In this document: positions 26,188-34,603 of the stretch, piece by piece
How positions within the stretch are numbered: position 1 is the first letter of the stretch
Layout: each line of letters opens with the position of its first letter
Source: Oscillospiraceae bacterium
GTDB lineage: Bacteria; Bacillota; Clostridia; Oscillospirales; Oscillospiraceae
DNA: 37,688 nt
Assembly (NCBI GenBank): GCA_017452505.1
Contig: JAFTMI010000056.1
Span: 1 to 37,688, forward strand
Direction of reading: 5' to 3'
Translations under genes and position numbers: made by a program
The notes under the pieces: model-generated
Databases searched by the model: none
What the model was told of the DNA's origin: nothing
Seen by the model: the letters and a program-made list of their open reading frames with translations, nothing else

Positions 26188-27255
26188 TTAATTGATATTT
26201 CGGTAGGATTCCGTGGGGAGGACCTCAGCCAACTCAATGAGACCTCTGTCCCGACCGCCGGCGTAATCACCCATACGCAAAATGGGGGAGCGGAGATTGT
26301 CGGCATTTCCTTTCACAATGGGAATCGTCATAGTGATGCGGGTTTGCCCGGCAACGGGATTGTCAACCAAAATCGTGCCGCCGTGGAAAGCGGCCACAGC
26401 GCTTGCTAAAGTCATGCCAAGGCCCAGACCGTGGCGGGGATCTTCAATTCCGGGCTCCCGGCGATACTGCTGCCACAGGCCTTGCTTCGGCAGGTCTTCC
26501 GAATTGGTGTTGCATAGGGTGAAGGTCAAGCGGTTGCCATTTACAGTCAGATTAGCGTTTACTGCGCTGCCCTCCTGCGAGAATTTTGCTGCATTGGAGA
26601 GCAGATTGTAAACAGCCCGTTCGATTTTCTCGACATTTACAGCGCCAAAAACAGACCCTGTTGGCCCGTTGTAGACAAGACGGATGCCGGTGTTTGTGAA
26701 AAAGCTTTGGGCCTTTTCCATAATCTCAGACATAAGAGAAACCAAGTCTGCTGTTTCCATTCCGGTCTTGCCGGCCTGGGTATAGCCGTTAGCATCGGAC
26801 ATATTGCTGACGATTCGCAGCAGACGGTACAGATTCTGATTGATCTGACTGGTTTGCAGTTGCGTGTTTTCGTCTCTTGTTTCCAAATTGGAAAACAACT
26901 GGTCTGCAACGGTCATCAAATTGGCCAGGGGAACGCGAAGCTGTGTGGCGGCCAAAGCCAGTGCCTGCAAGGCATCGTCGTCCTCTGTGCGGCGAATGTG
27001 GAAGATATCGCATTCCCGGGTTCTTACCACGCTGGCAGGGCAGGGGACACCGCACACATTGATATTCAGATACAGGTTACCGCTTTCAAAGCTTTGGTAA
27101 ATATCCTGTTGCTCAGTGACGATTTCGCTGATATCCATACCCACCCGGAACTGTCTTTGTTCCGCCAAGGCATTGACAGCGATGATTGCGCCATCCTTCA
27201 CACAAAAGGCGGGATAGTCAATGAGCTCCAGCCAGGGGAAGTTATTTGTATCCAA
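26188..27255 (-). CDS. Degenerate sensor histidine kinase-like protein lacking the phospho-acceptor His
   Basis: The 355-residue cytosolic protein has a PAS-like N-terminus (about 1-90), a dimerisation helix pair (about 93-150) and a HATPase_c domain (about 170-315). The H-box position, normally SHELRTPL, reads A103TQLRVPL, so the His is replaced by Thr104. The N-box N217LLSNAAKFS and the G2 box GLGLGM (276-281) remain, but the DxGxG G1 box is not recognisable. It therefore probably binds ATP weakly, if at all, and cannot autophosphorylate on His. TTG at 27255 is the start because AAGGAGA lies seven bases upstream. The frame continues far upstream into radC but has no signals there. No response regulator is adjacent. 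It is divergent from radC. Confidence 0.8.
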   Translation of the reverse strand: MDTNNFPWLELIDYPAFCVKDGAIIAVNALAEQRQFRVGMDISEIVTEQQDIYQSFESGNLYLNINVCGVPCPASVVRTRECDIFHIRRTEDDDALQALALAATQLRVPLANLMTVADQLFSNLETRDENTQLQTSQINQNLYRLLRIVSNMSDANGYTQAGKTGMETADLVSLMSEIMEKAQSFFTNTGIRLVYNGPTGSVFGAVNVEKIERAVYNLLSNAAKFSQEGSAVNANLTVNGNRLTFTLCNTNSEDLPKQGLWQQYRREPGIEDPRHGLGLGMTLASAVAAFHGGTILVDNPVAGQTRITMTIPIVKGNADNLRSPILRMGDYAGGRDRGLIELAEVLPTESYRNIN

Positions 27256-27316
27256 TTTGCCATCTCCTTTTGCAGATAGAATGTGCAGAAAACAGGAAAA
27301 CTTTCCTACAACAACC

Positions 27317-27345
27317 ATTTTAACGAATAGATGTGAAAAAAGCAA
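27317..27345 (-). promoter_or_regulatory. Promoter of the degenerate kinase gene
   Basis: On the minus strand, TTGCTT and TAAAAT are separated by 17 bp, within the short divergent intergenic space shared with radC. I found no convincing plus-strand promoter for radC there. Confidence 0.55.
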
Positions 27346-27371
27346 GAAAAATCCACGAACGGAGTGAAAAT

Positions 27372-28055
27372 ATGTCGATTCATGAGGGTCACAGACAGCG
27401 GCTGAAGGACCGATTCCGCCGGGAAGGTCTGGATAATTTTGATGAGCTGTATGTGTTGGAGCTTTTGCTCTTTTACTGCATTCCCAGAAAAGATACCAAC
27501 CCCATCGCCCACCGGCTGCTGGATCAGTTCGGTTCGCTGACAGCCGTGCTGGAGGCAAGCCCGGAGGAACTGGAAAAGGTGGAGGGAATTAGCGAAGCAG
27601 CATCAACCTTCCTGTCACTGATCACCCAGGTGGGCCGATATTACCAGGTGCGCCGGGCAGAGCCGGGGGATATCCTGCGGACCTCCGACCAATGTGGCAA
27701 TTACTTAATGCCCTACTTCTTTGGCAGAGATACGGAGACGGTGTTTATGCTGTGCTTGGATGCCAAATGCAAGGTGATCTGCTGTAAAAAGGTAGGAGAG
27801 GGGAATGTGAATTCCGCCAATATCCCCATTCGCCGGGTGGTGGAAATGGCCCTCAGCGCCAATGCCACGTCTGTTGTTTTGGCCCACAACCATCCCAGCG
27901 GCCTGGCCCTGCCTTCGGCAGACGATGTCCAGACCACCCTCCGTGTATCGGCAGCATTGGAAACCGTGGAGATCACCCTGGCAGACCATATTGTTGTGTG
28001 CGGCGACGATTATATCTCTATGGCCCAATCACAGTATTTCACACCAAATATGTAA
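27372..28055 (+). CDS. radC: RadC/YsxA family JAB-domain protein
   Basis: This 227-residue protein has an N-terminal helix-hairpin-helix region (VLELLLFYCIPRKDTNPIAHRLL, and VEGISEA near residue 75). A C-terminal JAB/MPN domain carries the metalloprotease-like motif HNHPSG followed by Asp. The historical link to DNA repair is unproven; the domain is often found with mobile elements, but this is the long chromosomal form. The ATG at 27372 follows GGAGTG. It is flanked by repair genes, which gives weak contextual support. Confidence 0.9.
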   Translation: MSIHEGHRQRLKDRFRREGLDNFDELYVLELLLFYCIPRKDTNPIAHRLLDQFGSLTAVLEASPEELEKVEGISEAASTFLSLITQVGRYYQVRRAEPGDILRTSDQCGNYLMPYFFGRDTETVFMLCLDAKCKVICCKKVGEGNVNSANIPIRRVVEMALSANATSVVLAHNHPSGLALPSADDVQTTLRVSAALETVEITLADHIVVCGDDYISMAQSQYFTPNM

Positions 28056-28092
28056 AACAGAACCGGCAGAGTGTACTCTGCCGGCTCTGTTT
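28055..28092. terminator. Bidirectional terminator between radC and uvrB
   Basis: An 18-bp stem (ACCGGCAGAGT with ACTCTGCCGGC at its core, one mismatch) has A- and T-runs at its ends. It overlaps the stop codons of both convergent genes. Confidence 0.85.
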
Positions 28093-30055
28093 AGTTATTG
28101 CCCCTAAGCTCAATAATTTGGTCACGCAGTAAGGCGGCATACTCGTATTCCATCATACGGGCGGCTTCCTTCATCTGCTTTTCCAGACGGGCGATCTCTT
28201 TTTCCTTTTCCGCCTTGGTCATCTTCACGCCGCTGCGGCCCTTGCGTTCGGCAGTGGGGGAGGAGATCTCAATCAGATCCCGAACGGACTTGATAATGGT
28301 CTTGGGAACGATGCCGTGGGCCTTGTTGTAGGCGTCCTGTATCTCCCTACGGCGCTTTGTCTCGTCGATGGCTACCCGCATAGAGGCGGTGATGTTGTCG
28401 GCGTACATAATCACCAGGCCTTCTGCGTTACGGGCTGCCCGGCCGATGGTCTGAATCAGACTGGTTTCCGAGCGGAGGAAACCCTCCTTGTCCGCATCCA
28501 AAATGGCAACCAGGCTCACCTCCGGTAAGTCAAGACCCTCCCGGAGCAGATTGATGCCAACCAACACATCAAACTTTGCCATGCGCAGGTCGCGAATGAT
28601 CTCCATGCGCTCCATTGCGCCGATGTCAGAGTGCATATACCGTACCCGAATGCCTGCCTTTTGCAGATACACAGTTAAGTCCTCAGCCATCTTCTTGGTG
28701 AGGGTAGTGACAAGAACCCGTTCATCCCGGGCAGTTCTTGCGTTGATCTCCCCAATAAGGTTATCTATCTGCCCCTCAATGGGCCGCACCTCCACTATGG
28801 GGTCTAAAAGTCCTGTGGGACGAATGACTTGCTCCACTGTCTGGGCGGAACGTGTCTGCTCATATTCTGCCGGCGTGGCGGAAACATAGACGATTTGATT
28901 CAGCTTGGAATCGAATTCCTGGAAGTTAAGCGGTCGGTTGTCATAGGCCGAGGGGAGACGGAAACCGTAGTTTACCAAGGAATCCTTACGGCTTCTGTCA
29001 CCGGCATACATTGCCCGGCATTGGGGCAGAGTCACATGGCTTTCATCCACAAACAGAAGAAAATCTTCCGGGAAATAATCGATTAATGTAGTGGGCGGTG
29101 TTCCCGGCGCCCGGCCTTGGATCACTCTTGAGTAGTTCTCGATACCGGTGCAGAAACCGATCTCCGTGAGCATTTCCAAGTCATAAGCAGTTCGCTGCGA
29201 AATTCTCTGCGCCTCTAAGAGCTTGTTTTGCTCGTTAAACAGGGCTACCTGCTGATCGCATTCCTCCCGAATTTCCCGCATTGCCCGCTCCATCTTTTCC
29301 CGGGAAGCCACATAATGGCTGGCAGGGTAGATGGCCACGTGATCAACGTACCGCTCAGTCAGACCGGAAACCGCATTGATCTCCGAGATCCTGTCTACCT
29401 CGTCACCAAAAAATTCCACACGGATGGCCCTACCTGTCCAGTAAGCGGGGTAGACTTCCAAAGTGTCACCCCGGACACGGAATTTGTTACGAGAAAAGTC
29501 AATGTCATTTCGCTCATAGCGGATCTCTGCCAGCTTTCGCAGTACAGAGTCCAAAGGATACTCCTGTCCCACCCGCAGGGAGATCACCATGCTTTTGTAG
29601 TCGATAGGGTCACCCAAACCGTACAGACAGCTCACCGATGCCACCACGATCACATCCCGCCGCTCAAAGAGAGCGGAAGTGGCGCTGTGACGAAGCCGGT
29701 CGATCTCCTCATTGATGGCTGAGTCCTTTTCAATATAGGTGTCCGTGTGGGCAATATAAGCCTCGGGCTGATAGTAATCGTAGTAGGAAATAAAGTATTC
29801 CACCGCGTTTTCCGGGAAAAACTCCCGAAATTCCGTACAAAGCTGTGCCGCCAAGGTCTTATTGTGGGCAAGCACCAGGGTGGGGCGGTTCATATTGGCG
29901 ATAATGTTCGCCATGGTAAAGGTCTTACCGGAGCCGGTGACGCCCAAAAGTACCTGCTCCCGCAAGCCGTTGTTAAGGCCTGCCGTCAACGCGGCAATAG
30001 CCTCCGGCTGGTCACCGGTTGGCTGATAGGGAGATACCAGTTTGAATTTGTCCAT
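28091..30055 (-). CDS. uvrB: Excinuclease ABC subunit B
   Basis: UvrB is the helicase-like subunit that verifies damage and holds DNA for UvrC cutting. The 654-residue protein shows [14 protein letters not shown], Walker [14 protein letters not shown], the beta-hairpin [11 protein letters not shown], helicase motifs including LLVFVDESH-like [10 protein letters not shown] and QTIGRAARN, and a C-terminal UVR motif ([22 protein letters not shown]). The ATG at 30055 is preferred, with GAGG ten bases upstream. An ATG three codons earlier overlaps the preceding gene's stop but is too close to that site. It forms an operon with the DUF1653 gene. Confidence 0.97.
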   Translation of the reverse strand: MDKFKLVSPYQPTGDQPEAIAALTAGLNNGLREQVLLGVTGSGKTFTMANIIANMNRPTLVLAHNKTLAAQLCTEFREFFPENAVEYFISYYDYYQPEAYIAHTDTYIEKDSAINEEIDRLRHSATSALFERRDVIVVASVSCLYGLGDPIDYKSMVISLRVGQEYPLDSVLRKLAEIRYERNDIDFSRNKFRVRGDTLEVYPAYWTGRAIRVEFFGDEVDRISEINAVSGLTERYVDHVAIYPASHYVASREKMERAMREIREECDQQVALFNEQNKLLEAQRISQRTAYDLEMLTEIGFCTGIENYSRVIQGRAPGTPPTTLIDYFPEDFLLFVDESHVTLPQCRAMYAGDRSRKDSLVNYGFRLPSAYDNRPLNFQEFDSKLNQIVYVSATPAEYEQTRSAQTVEQVIRPTGLLDPIVEVRPIEGQIDNLIGEINARTARDERVLVTTLTKKMAEDLTVYLQKAGIRVRYMHSDIGAMERMEIIRDLRMAKFDVLVGINLLREGLDLPEVSLVAILDADKEGFLRSETSLIQTIGRAARNAEGLVIMYADNITASMRVAIDETKRRREIQDAYNKAHGIVPKTIIKSVRDLIEISSPTAERKGRSGVKMTKAEKEKEIARLEKQMKEAARMMEYEYAALLRDQIIELRGNN

Positions 30056-30060
30056 TAAGG

Positions 30061-30273
30061 TCATTCCTCGATATACTGAAATCTGGGGCCGTGGTAGCCC
30101 TCCTTGTCCACGATCTCATTCCACATGGCGGCGGGCCGAACCCACAAACCACCCTCGCTGTAAAGCGCCTGGTAGACGACCATGGGCTCCAAGGTTTCCG
30201 AGTGGCTGGCAATGCCGATCACTCGATACTCCTTACCCTTAAAGTGCCGATATTTTCCGATTTTAATCTCCAT
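30061..30273 (-). CDS. DUF1653 small protein
   Basis: This 70-residue protein matches DUF1653 over its full length. The core [33 protein letters not shown] and the following GGLWVRP are the conserved heart of the domain; the motif is described here by its halves KGKEYRVIG and [15 protein letters not shown]. Function is unknown; an SH3-like small barrel is plausible. AAAGGTG precedes the ATG. Its end is adjacent to uvrB, so it is coupled to a repair gene. It begins just after a strong terminator, so its transcription must come from read-through or from a promoter inside the upstream gene. Confidence 0.85.
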   Translation of the reverse strand: MEIKIGKYRHFKGKEYRVIGIASHSETLEPMVVYQALYSEGGLWVRPAAMWNEIVDKEGYHGPRFQYIEE

Positions 30274-30286
30274 AATATCACCTTTT

Positions 30287-30316
30287 GAAAACCGCGCCGG
30301 AGTTACCGGCGCGGTA
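30287..30316 (-). terminator. Terminator of the deacetylase-like gene
   Basis: On the minus strand, ACCGCGCCGG and CCGGCGCGGT form a perfect ten-bp GC-rich stem followed by TTTT. It sits between the deacetylase-like gene and the DUF1653-uvrB pair. Confidence 0.85.
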
Positions 30317-30321
30317 AAATA

Positions 30322-31770
30322 TTACTGAGGAATGGTTCCCCGGGTCTGATCCAACACAGTGGATGCCTTAAACATGCCGTTAAACCAATCGCTGTGATAG
30401 GCCAAATTCGCGCCGGACACCATAATGCGACCCTGGCGCACATAGTCTTTCTCTATAATAGTCCAGGGCTTGCCGTCTTCGCAGAAGCCCAGGTAGTACC
30501 GGAATCCGAATTTCTGCAAAGCGGCATATTTATCACCGGAATAGGCGCCCTTGCCGGCGATGTCTCCACCTTGCGCGTAGGTCAGCACTTGGGTATCGCC
30601 CAGGATGGGAGTTACAGAGTTCTTCCAGGATTGCAGATTGCTCTGAATAAGGGCAAGGTCAGCATCCTTGTAGGAAATGTTGGAATAGGTGTAGCAGGAA
30701 ACGGCGTAGCCTCTGTCCCGCAAGGCGGTGATAACAGTGGCAGCGTCTTTCTTTGCCTTCTCGTATTCAGCCTGTCCAAAAATCTTGGAGGCTTCGGGGT
30801 GCTCCTCGTAGGCAGGATGTGTGCGGTAGCCCAGCAGTCCGTTGTGACCGGTCAGTGCCAAATTGGCTCTTGCACCGTGATAAGAGAAGTCGGGATGGGC
30901 AGCGATAAATTTCTCCAGGATAGGTACTAAATCGTAATCGCCGGTAACGGTTTTGCCGGTGGCATCCACCATCTCGCAGGTGAAATTCTGGCCGTCCCAC
31001 AGCAGCTTGCTGGCAAAGCCGCCGCCCTTGGCATCGGCCTTGTGGTCGTTGTCACTGTCGATGAGGTAGTAATTGTAGTTCACATTGGTTTGGGTGAGCA
31101 TAATGGGCTTTTTGCTGCTGGGCAGGTACATGCTCTTTGCTTTGTAAACAGTTTTGCCGCTTGCGTTCGTTTCGGTAGTGATGAAGTCATCAAAATCCAC
31201 CAAGACATAGCCGTTTTCATACAGCTGCTGCAGGATCTTGGAAAATTCGCCTGTAGTGATAAAGTTTTTGTTGATACTGTTGCTCCAGCCGGCGTATTTG
31301 AAAGCCCGGGCAGGATCAGCAATCAAAAGCTGGAAGGAAAGATTTGGAATTTTGGAGGGATCATTCCATTCCACCATGGTTTTCTCCGCCCGTTCATATT
31401 CCAGGATCTTGTCATTAAGCTGGAGGTACTCACTGATGTCACCGCTAAAGGAGTTAAGAACATCGATGGCAGCCTGGTAGTCATACTGATCGGCGTAGCC
31501 TTGGGCCTTGGCAATCAAGTTGTTTACTTCCTGCTCCATGCGGGCCTTTTCCGCAGCAGCGGCTGCCTCGCTGGCAGCAATAGCCTCTTTTTCAAAATTC
31601 TTTTTCTGAGAAGCGCGGGTAATAGAACCGGCAATAAAAACAATGGTAAGGATCGCTGCAACTGCAATAATGATTGCAGGCAGATAAGCCTCCTTGAAAA
31701 CCTGCATTTGCGTGCGGGATTTGCGCCGGGGATTTACGGGGCGTTGGGATTCGTTAAACTGTTCTTCCAT
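30322..31770 (-). CDS. Membrane-anchored polysaccharide-deacetylase-like protein, probably inactive
   Basis: This 482-residue protein has a basic cytosolic tail, one membrane anchor (about residues 30-50), an Ala/Glu-rich coiled coil with a TPR-like segment (about 55-115), and an extracytoplasmic domain with NodB-like layout. The segment ITTGEFSKILQQLYENGYV resembles the helix that precedes motif 1 in polysaccharide deacetylases. Motif 1, usually LTFDDG, reads LTQTNV, so both metal/base Asp residues are missing. A His-x-x-x-His motif is also not clear. It may bind glycan without deacetylating it. The ATG at 31770 follows AAAGGCGG. It is monocistronic. Confidence 0.65.
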   Translation of the reverse strand: MEEQFNESQRPVNPRRKSRTQMQVFKEAYLPAIIIAVAAILTIVFIAGSITRASQKKNFEKEAIAASEAAAAAEKARMEQEVNNLIAKAQGYADQYDYQAAIDVLNSFSGDISEYLQLNDKILEYERAEKTMVEWNDPSKIPNLSFQLLIADPARAFKYAGWSNSINKNFITTGEFSKILQQLYENGYVLVDFDDFITTETNASGKTVYKAKSMYLPSSKKPIMLTQTNVNYNYYLIDSDNDHKADAKGGGFASKLLWDGQNFTCEMVDATGKTVTGDYDLVPILEKFIAAHPDFSYHGARANLALTGHNGLLGYRTHPAYEEHPEASKIFGQAEYEKAKKDAATVITALRDRGYAVSCYTYSNISYKDADLALIQSNLQSWKNSVTPILGDTQVLTYAQGGDIAGKGAYSGDKYAALQKFGFRYYLGFCEDGKPWTIIEKDYVRQGRIMVSGANLAYHSDWFNGMFKASTVLDQTRGTIPQ

Positions 31771-31804
31771 ATAAAATCCGCCTTTCTTGCAAATATACAT
31801 AGTT

Positions 31805-31833
31805 ATTATAGCTGTTATTTCCTGAAAAAGCAA
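31805..31833 (-). promoter_or_regulatory. Promoter of the deacetylase-like gene
   Basis: On the minus strand, TTGCTT and a perfect TATAAT are separated by 17 bp, about 35 bases upstream of the start codon. Confidence 0.75.
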
Positions 31834-31869
31834 GAAAAATCCGCAGTTTGGAGAAAGAAGATGTTTTGC

Positions 31870-31898
31870 TTGCCAAATGCGCCTGTTTCGGTTATCAT
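31870..31898 (+). promoter_or_regulatory. Probable promoter of luxS-mtnN
   Basis: TTGCCA and TATCAT are separated by 17 bp, 30 bases before the luxS start. A second -10-like TATACT at 31904-31909 has no matching -35 box. Confidence 0.5.
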
Positions 31899-31927
31899 AT
31901 AGCTATACTTTCAACAGGAGATACACG

Positions 31928-32404
31928 ATGGAGAAAATAACCAGTTTTACCATTGATCATATTAAATTACAGCCCGGCCTTTATGTGTCCCGCAAGGACA
32001 AAGTGGGGGCTGAAACTGTTACAACCTTTGACCTGCGTTTGACCAGCCCCAATGAAGAGCCGGTAATGAATACCGCAGAAATGCACACAATCGAGCATTT
32101 GGCGGCAACTTACCTGCGCAACGAGCCGACCTGGAAAGAAAAGGTGCTGTACTTTGGACCTATGGGCTGTCGTACCGGATTTTACCTGCTTCTGGCAGGA
32201 GATTTGACAAGTCGGGATGTGCTGGAATTGGTGAAAGATTGCTTTCGGTTCGTGGCGGATTTCCGGGGTGAAGTGCCTGGCGCCAGCGCCAAGGATTGCG
32301 GAAACTACTTGGATATGAATTTGCCGATGGCAAACCATTGGGGCAAAAAATATGCAGCATTGCTGGAAAGCATCACCCCAGACCGCTTAACATACCCCGA
32401 ATAA
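31928..32404 (+). CDS. luxS: S-ribosylhomocysteine lyase (AI-2 synthase)
   Basis: LuxS cleaves S-ribosylhomocysteine to homocysteine and DPD, the precursor of autoinducer-2. The 158-residue protein keeps the metal-binding motif H53TIEH (His53, His57), the third ligand Cys124 in KDCGNY, and the catalytic Cys81 in GCRTGF. Length is typical. CAGGAG lies upstream of the ATG. It is followed by mtnN after 12 bases, so the enzyme and the nucleosidase that makes its substrate are co-transcribed. Confidence 0.97.
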   Translation: MEKITSFTIDHIKLQPGLYVSRKDKVGAETVTTFDLRLTSPNEEPVMNTAEMHTIEHLAATYLRNEPTWKEKVLYFGPMGCRTGFYLLLAGDLTSRDVLELVKDCFRFVADFRGEVPGASAKDCGNYLDMNLPMANHWGKKYAALLESITPDRLTYPE

Positions 32405-32416
32405 AGGAGAGAGATT

Positions 32417-33124
32417 ATGAAATTAGGTATCATTGGCGCTATGGATGTGGAAGTAGCTACCTTGAAAGAAAGTATGACCGCCAAGGTGGAGCGGACAGTT
32501 GCCGGCTCTGTTTACTGCGAAGGACGGCTGGAGGGTTTGCCTGCAGTTGTGGTCCAGTGCGGTGTAGGTAAGGTCAATGCGGCGATGTGCGTGCAGGCTC
32601 TGTGTGACCATTTTGGAGTGACCCATATTGTGAACACCGGCGTTGCCGGCTCTTTGGATGCCAAGCTGGACATTGGCGATTTTGTCATCAGCCGGGAGGC
32701 TATGTACCACGATTTTAAGTGCAGTTCTATAAACCCCGCTTATGTGGTTGGACAGGTTCCCGGTCTGCCCGTGCTGGCATTTCCGGCGGACGCAGGCCTT
32801 GTGAGAATGGCTTTCTCCGCAGCCAACAGTGTTTGTCCCGGTCATGCCCATATCGGTATGGTAGCCAGCGGTGACCAGTTTGTGTCCAATAAAAAACAGA
32901 AGCAGACCATTATTGAAGATACCGGCGCACTGTGTACGGAAATGGAGGGCGCAGCCATTGCCCATTGCGCTTGGCGCAACGAAGTGCCTTTTGTGGTGAT
33001 CCGGGCGATTTCCGACAAGGCAGACGATTCTGCGGAAATGGATTATCCTACCTTTGAAGCCATTGCAGCCAAGCGATGTGCAGAGGTTACAAGAGCGATG
33101 GCAAAGGCCTTGGCTGAGAAATAA
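32417..33124 (+). CDS. mtnN: 5'-methylthioadenosine/S-adenosylhomocysteine nucleosidase
   Basis: MtnN removes adenine from S-adenosylhomocysteine and methylthioadenosine, giving S-ribosylhomocysteine for LuxS. The 235-residue protein shows the start MKLGIIGAMDVE with catalytic Glu12, the nucleoside-binding MEGAAIAH, and the catalytic Asp in RAISDKAD. AAGGAGAG precedes the ATG. Together with luxS it forms the two-step activated-methyl-cycle detoxification route. A terminator follows its stop. Confidence 0.97.
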   Translation: MKLGIIGAMDVEVATLKESMTAKVERTVAGSVYCEGRLEGLPAVVVQCGVGKVNAAMCVQALCDHFGVTHIVNTGVAGSLDAKLDIGDFVISREAMYHDFKCSSINPAYVVGQVPGLPVLAFPADAGLVRMAFSAANSVCPGHAHIGMVASGDQFVSNKKQKQTIIEDTGALCTEMEGAAIAHCAWRNEVPFVVIRAISDKADDSAEMDYPTFEAIAAKRCAEVTRAMAKALAEK

Positions 33125-33157
33125 AAAAGACGGGAGTGATTGACACTCCCGTCTTTT
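33125..33157. terminator. Bidirectional terminator after mtnN
   Basis: A perfect 14-bp stem (AAAAGACGGGAGTG with CACTCCCGTCTTTT) has a five-base loop. It lies between mtnN and the convergent oxidoreductase gene. Confidence 0.9.
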
Positions 33158-33163
33158 AGTTTA

Positions 33164-34369
33164 TTACAGAATGTCGCTGACGTGAAGTACCACGCCGTCC
33201 TTCACCAGCTGCTTTTGCAGTTTCTCCACAGAAAGGGATGAGAAGTCGTCTGTCATAGCTGCGGCAGTGCCGGCGGCCTGGCCGGTGACAGCACAGCAGG
33301 GGATTACCCGCATCACATCCCAAAGGGTCTCTGTCACACAGGTACAGCGACCGGCGGTGATGAGATTCTTCACCTGCTTGCTGTACAGGGTGCGGAAAGG
33401 AACTTCATAAATGGGGCCCCGCTTTTTCCAGTTGGACACCATTCCGATAGAGTCTTCAAAATAGACCTTGTCCTCGGTTTGGGAGAGGGTGTATTCGCCC
33501 ACGATCTTCCGGGTCATTCGAATTTGGGGGATGGTAGCGATGGTCACAGGCCAAATGCTGGGGTCGTCCTTCCGGGCGGTTTTCAGATGATTCAGCACCG
33601 ACGCGTGGGAAAATACGGTCATTTCGGAAAGCTCCTTGCCGTCAAGACCGGTAAAGCGGCGATCCATCAGAAGCTGCTGCTTGTTGGTCTCGGTTTGCTC
33701 CTCCTTGGGAACATCAGCACAGCCCAATTGTTTCAGATTGTAGCCGTCCTGACCCACATAGTAATACCAGGAGGCCAAAATGTTACCCTGTTGGAAGGTC
33801 TCGGTGGGAGCGCCCGCAAACAAACCGATATCGCAGTCGCCGGTGGCATCCACAACGGAAGTGACCTTGCAGGCCTGTCTGCCGGTTTTGTTCTGATATA
33901 CAAGATGGCTGATCTTATCACCATCCATCGTAACATCCAAAATTTGCGTGCCGTAGAGGATCTCCACACCCTCCTTGATCAGTAGTTGCTCAGCCAAAAT
34001 GGCAAAGAGTTGCGCGTTGTACCGCACTGCAAACCGCAGGTCATTTTCAGTCCGGGTGCCGATGCCGTCCAGCCAGTTGGCAGGATATCGGGCCTCCGCG
34101 CCCATGGAAATAGACAGCCGCAGCAGCTCCTCGGCAATACCAAAGCTGACCTGATGACCCAAACCGTCACAGAGGGGGAGATAAATTGTAATCAAACCGG
34201 CAGTACCCAAGCCGCCCAGAATAAACTCCCGTTCAAACAGAACAGTCTTCTTGCCCATACGGGCCGCAGCCAAAGCAGCGGAAATGCCACCAAAACCACC
34301 GCCGCACACGGCGACATCATATGTATTTACCACAGGGGTGCATAAAACCTCAGAAATCTTTTCGTGCAT
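33164..34369 (-). CDS. FAD-dependent oxidoreductase
   Basis: This 401-residue protein starts with a dinucleotide-binding fold (VAVCGGGFGGISAALAAARMG, then VLFER) for FAD. A second FAD motif (VVDATGDCDIGLFAGAP) lies in the middle, and the C-terminal region carries NLITAGRCTCVTE and AVTGQAAGTAAAM. The pattern fits the FAD_oxidored family (PF12831), whose members act on varied and mostly unknown substrates. The ATG at 34369 follows AAGGAGG. It is monocistronic, with a clear promoter. The neighbours do not suggest a substrate. It is the last gene before the tRNA-Ser fragment and so lies on the presumed ancestral side of that junction. Confidence 0.85.
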   Translation of the reverse strand: MHEKISEVLCTPVVNTYDVAVCGGGFGGISAALAAARMGKKTVLFEREFILGGLGTAGLITIYLPLCDGLGHQVSFGIAEELLRLSISMGAEARYPANWLDGIGTRTENDLRFAVRYNAQLFAILAEQLLIKEGVEILYGTQILDVTMDGDKISHLVYQNKTGRQACKVTSVVDATGDCDIGLFAGAPTETFQQGNILASWYYYVGQDGYNLKQLGCADVPKEEQTETNKQQLLMDRRFTGLDGKELSEMTVFSHASVLNHLKTARKDDPSIWPVTIATIPQIRMTRKIVGEYTLSQTEDKVYFEDSIGMVSNWKKRGPIYEVPFRTLYSKQVKNLITAGRCTCVTETLWDVMRVIPCCAVTGQAAGTAAAMTDDFSSLSVEKLQKQLVKDGVVLHVSDIL

Positions 34370-34399
34370 AGGAAAACCTCCTTGCTTTTTATATGCGCC

Positions 34400-34428
34400 A
34401 TTATACATCAATGGGAAACCGTTTTCAA
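34400..34428 (-). promoter_or_regulatory. Promoter of the FAD oxidoreductase gene
   Basis: On the minus strand, TTGAAA and a perfect TATAAT are separated by 17 bp, 31 bases upstream of the start codon. Confidence 0.75.
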
Positions 34429-34477
34429 TGGAAAAATATTAGGGGGTTATTCGGCTTTTTTAATTCTTCATATAGCA

Positions 34478-34507
34478 TAAAAAACCACACCGAAGGGTGT
34501 GGTTTTT
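34478..34507 (-). terminator. Terminator attached to the tRNA-Ser fragment
   Basis: AAAAACCACACC and GGTGTGGTTTTT form a 12-bp perfect stem with a tetraloop. On the minus strand it follows directly after the CCA end of the tRNA fragment, the arrangement expected for an original tRNA terminator. Confidence 0.85.
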
Positions 34508-34508
34508 A

Positions 34509-34531
34509 TGGCGGAGTGAGAGGGATTTGAA
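34509..34531 (-). other. 3' fragment of a tRNA-Ser gene (candidate attachment site)
   Basis: Read on the minus strand, this 23-base stretch has a T-loop (TTCAAAT), the 3' half of a T-stem (CCCTC), the 3' half of an acceptor stem (TCACTCC), a discriminator G and CCA. A GGAG-type acceptor with discriminator G is typical of tRNA-Ser. The five bases before the T-loop (CGAAA) cannot pair with CCCTC, and no D or anticodon arm exists upstream. It is therefore a truncated copy broken at the T-loop, the classic crossover point of tyrosine integrases. Confidence 0.7.
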
Positions 34532-34603
34532 TTTCGGGGAGTTTTCACTTTCTTTAACCAAAGTTAGCATTTTACCACCATATTCTGTATTTTCCCGAAC
34601 TTT

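Noticed and set aside
27256-27558. Upstream extension of the degenerate kinase to 456 residues
   Set aside because: The extension overlaps radC and the divergent promoter region and has no ribosome binding site, while a TTG start with AAGGAGA at ideal spacing lies at 27255.
31042-31902. Plus-strand open frame of 286 codons opposite the deacetylase-like gene
   Set aside because: The opposite strand carries a gene with a promoter, ribosome binding site, membrane anchor and terminator; this frame has none of these.
31800-31927. SAM or SAH riboswitch upstream of luxS
   Set aside because: Only about 20 bases separate the predicted transcription start from the luxS start codon, and no conserved SAM or SAH aptamer block is present.
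34509-34531. Functional tRNA-Ser gene
   Set aside because: Only the 3' strand of the T-arm and acceptor is present; no partner strands, D-arm or anticodon arm can be found upstream.
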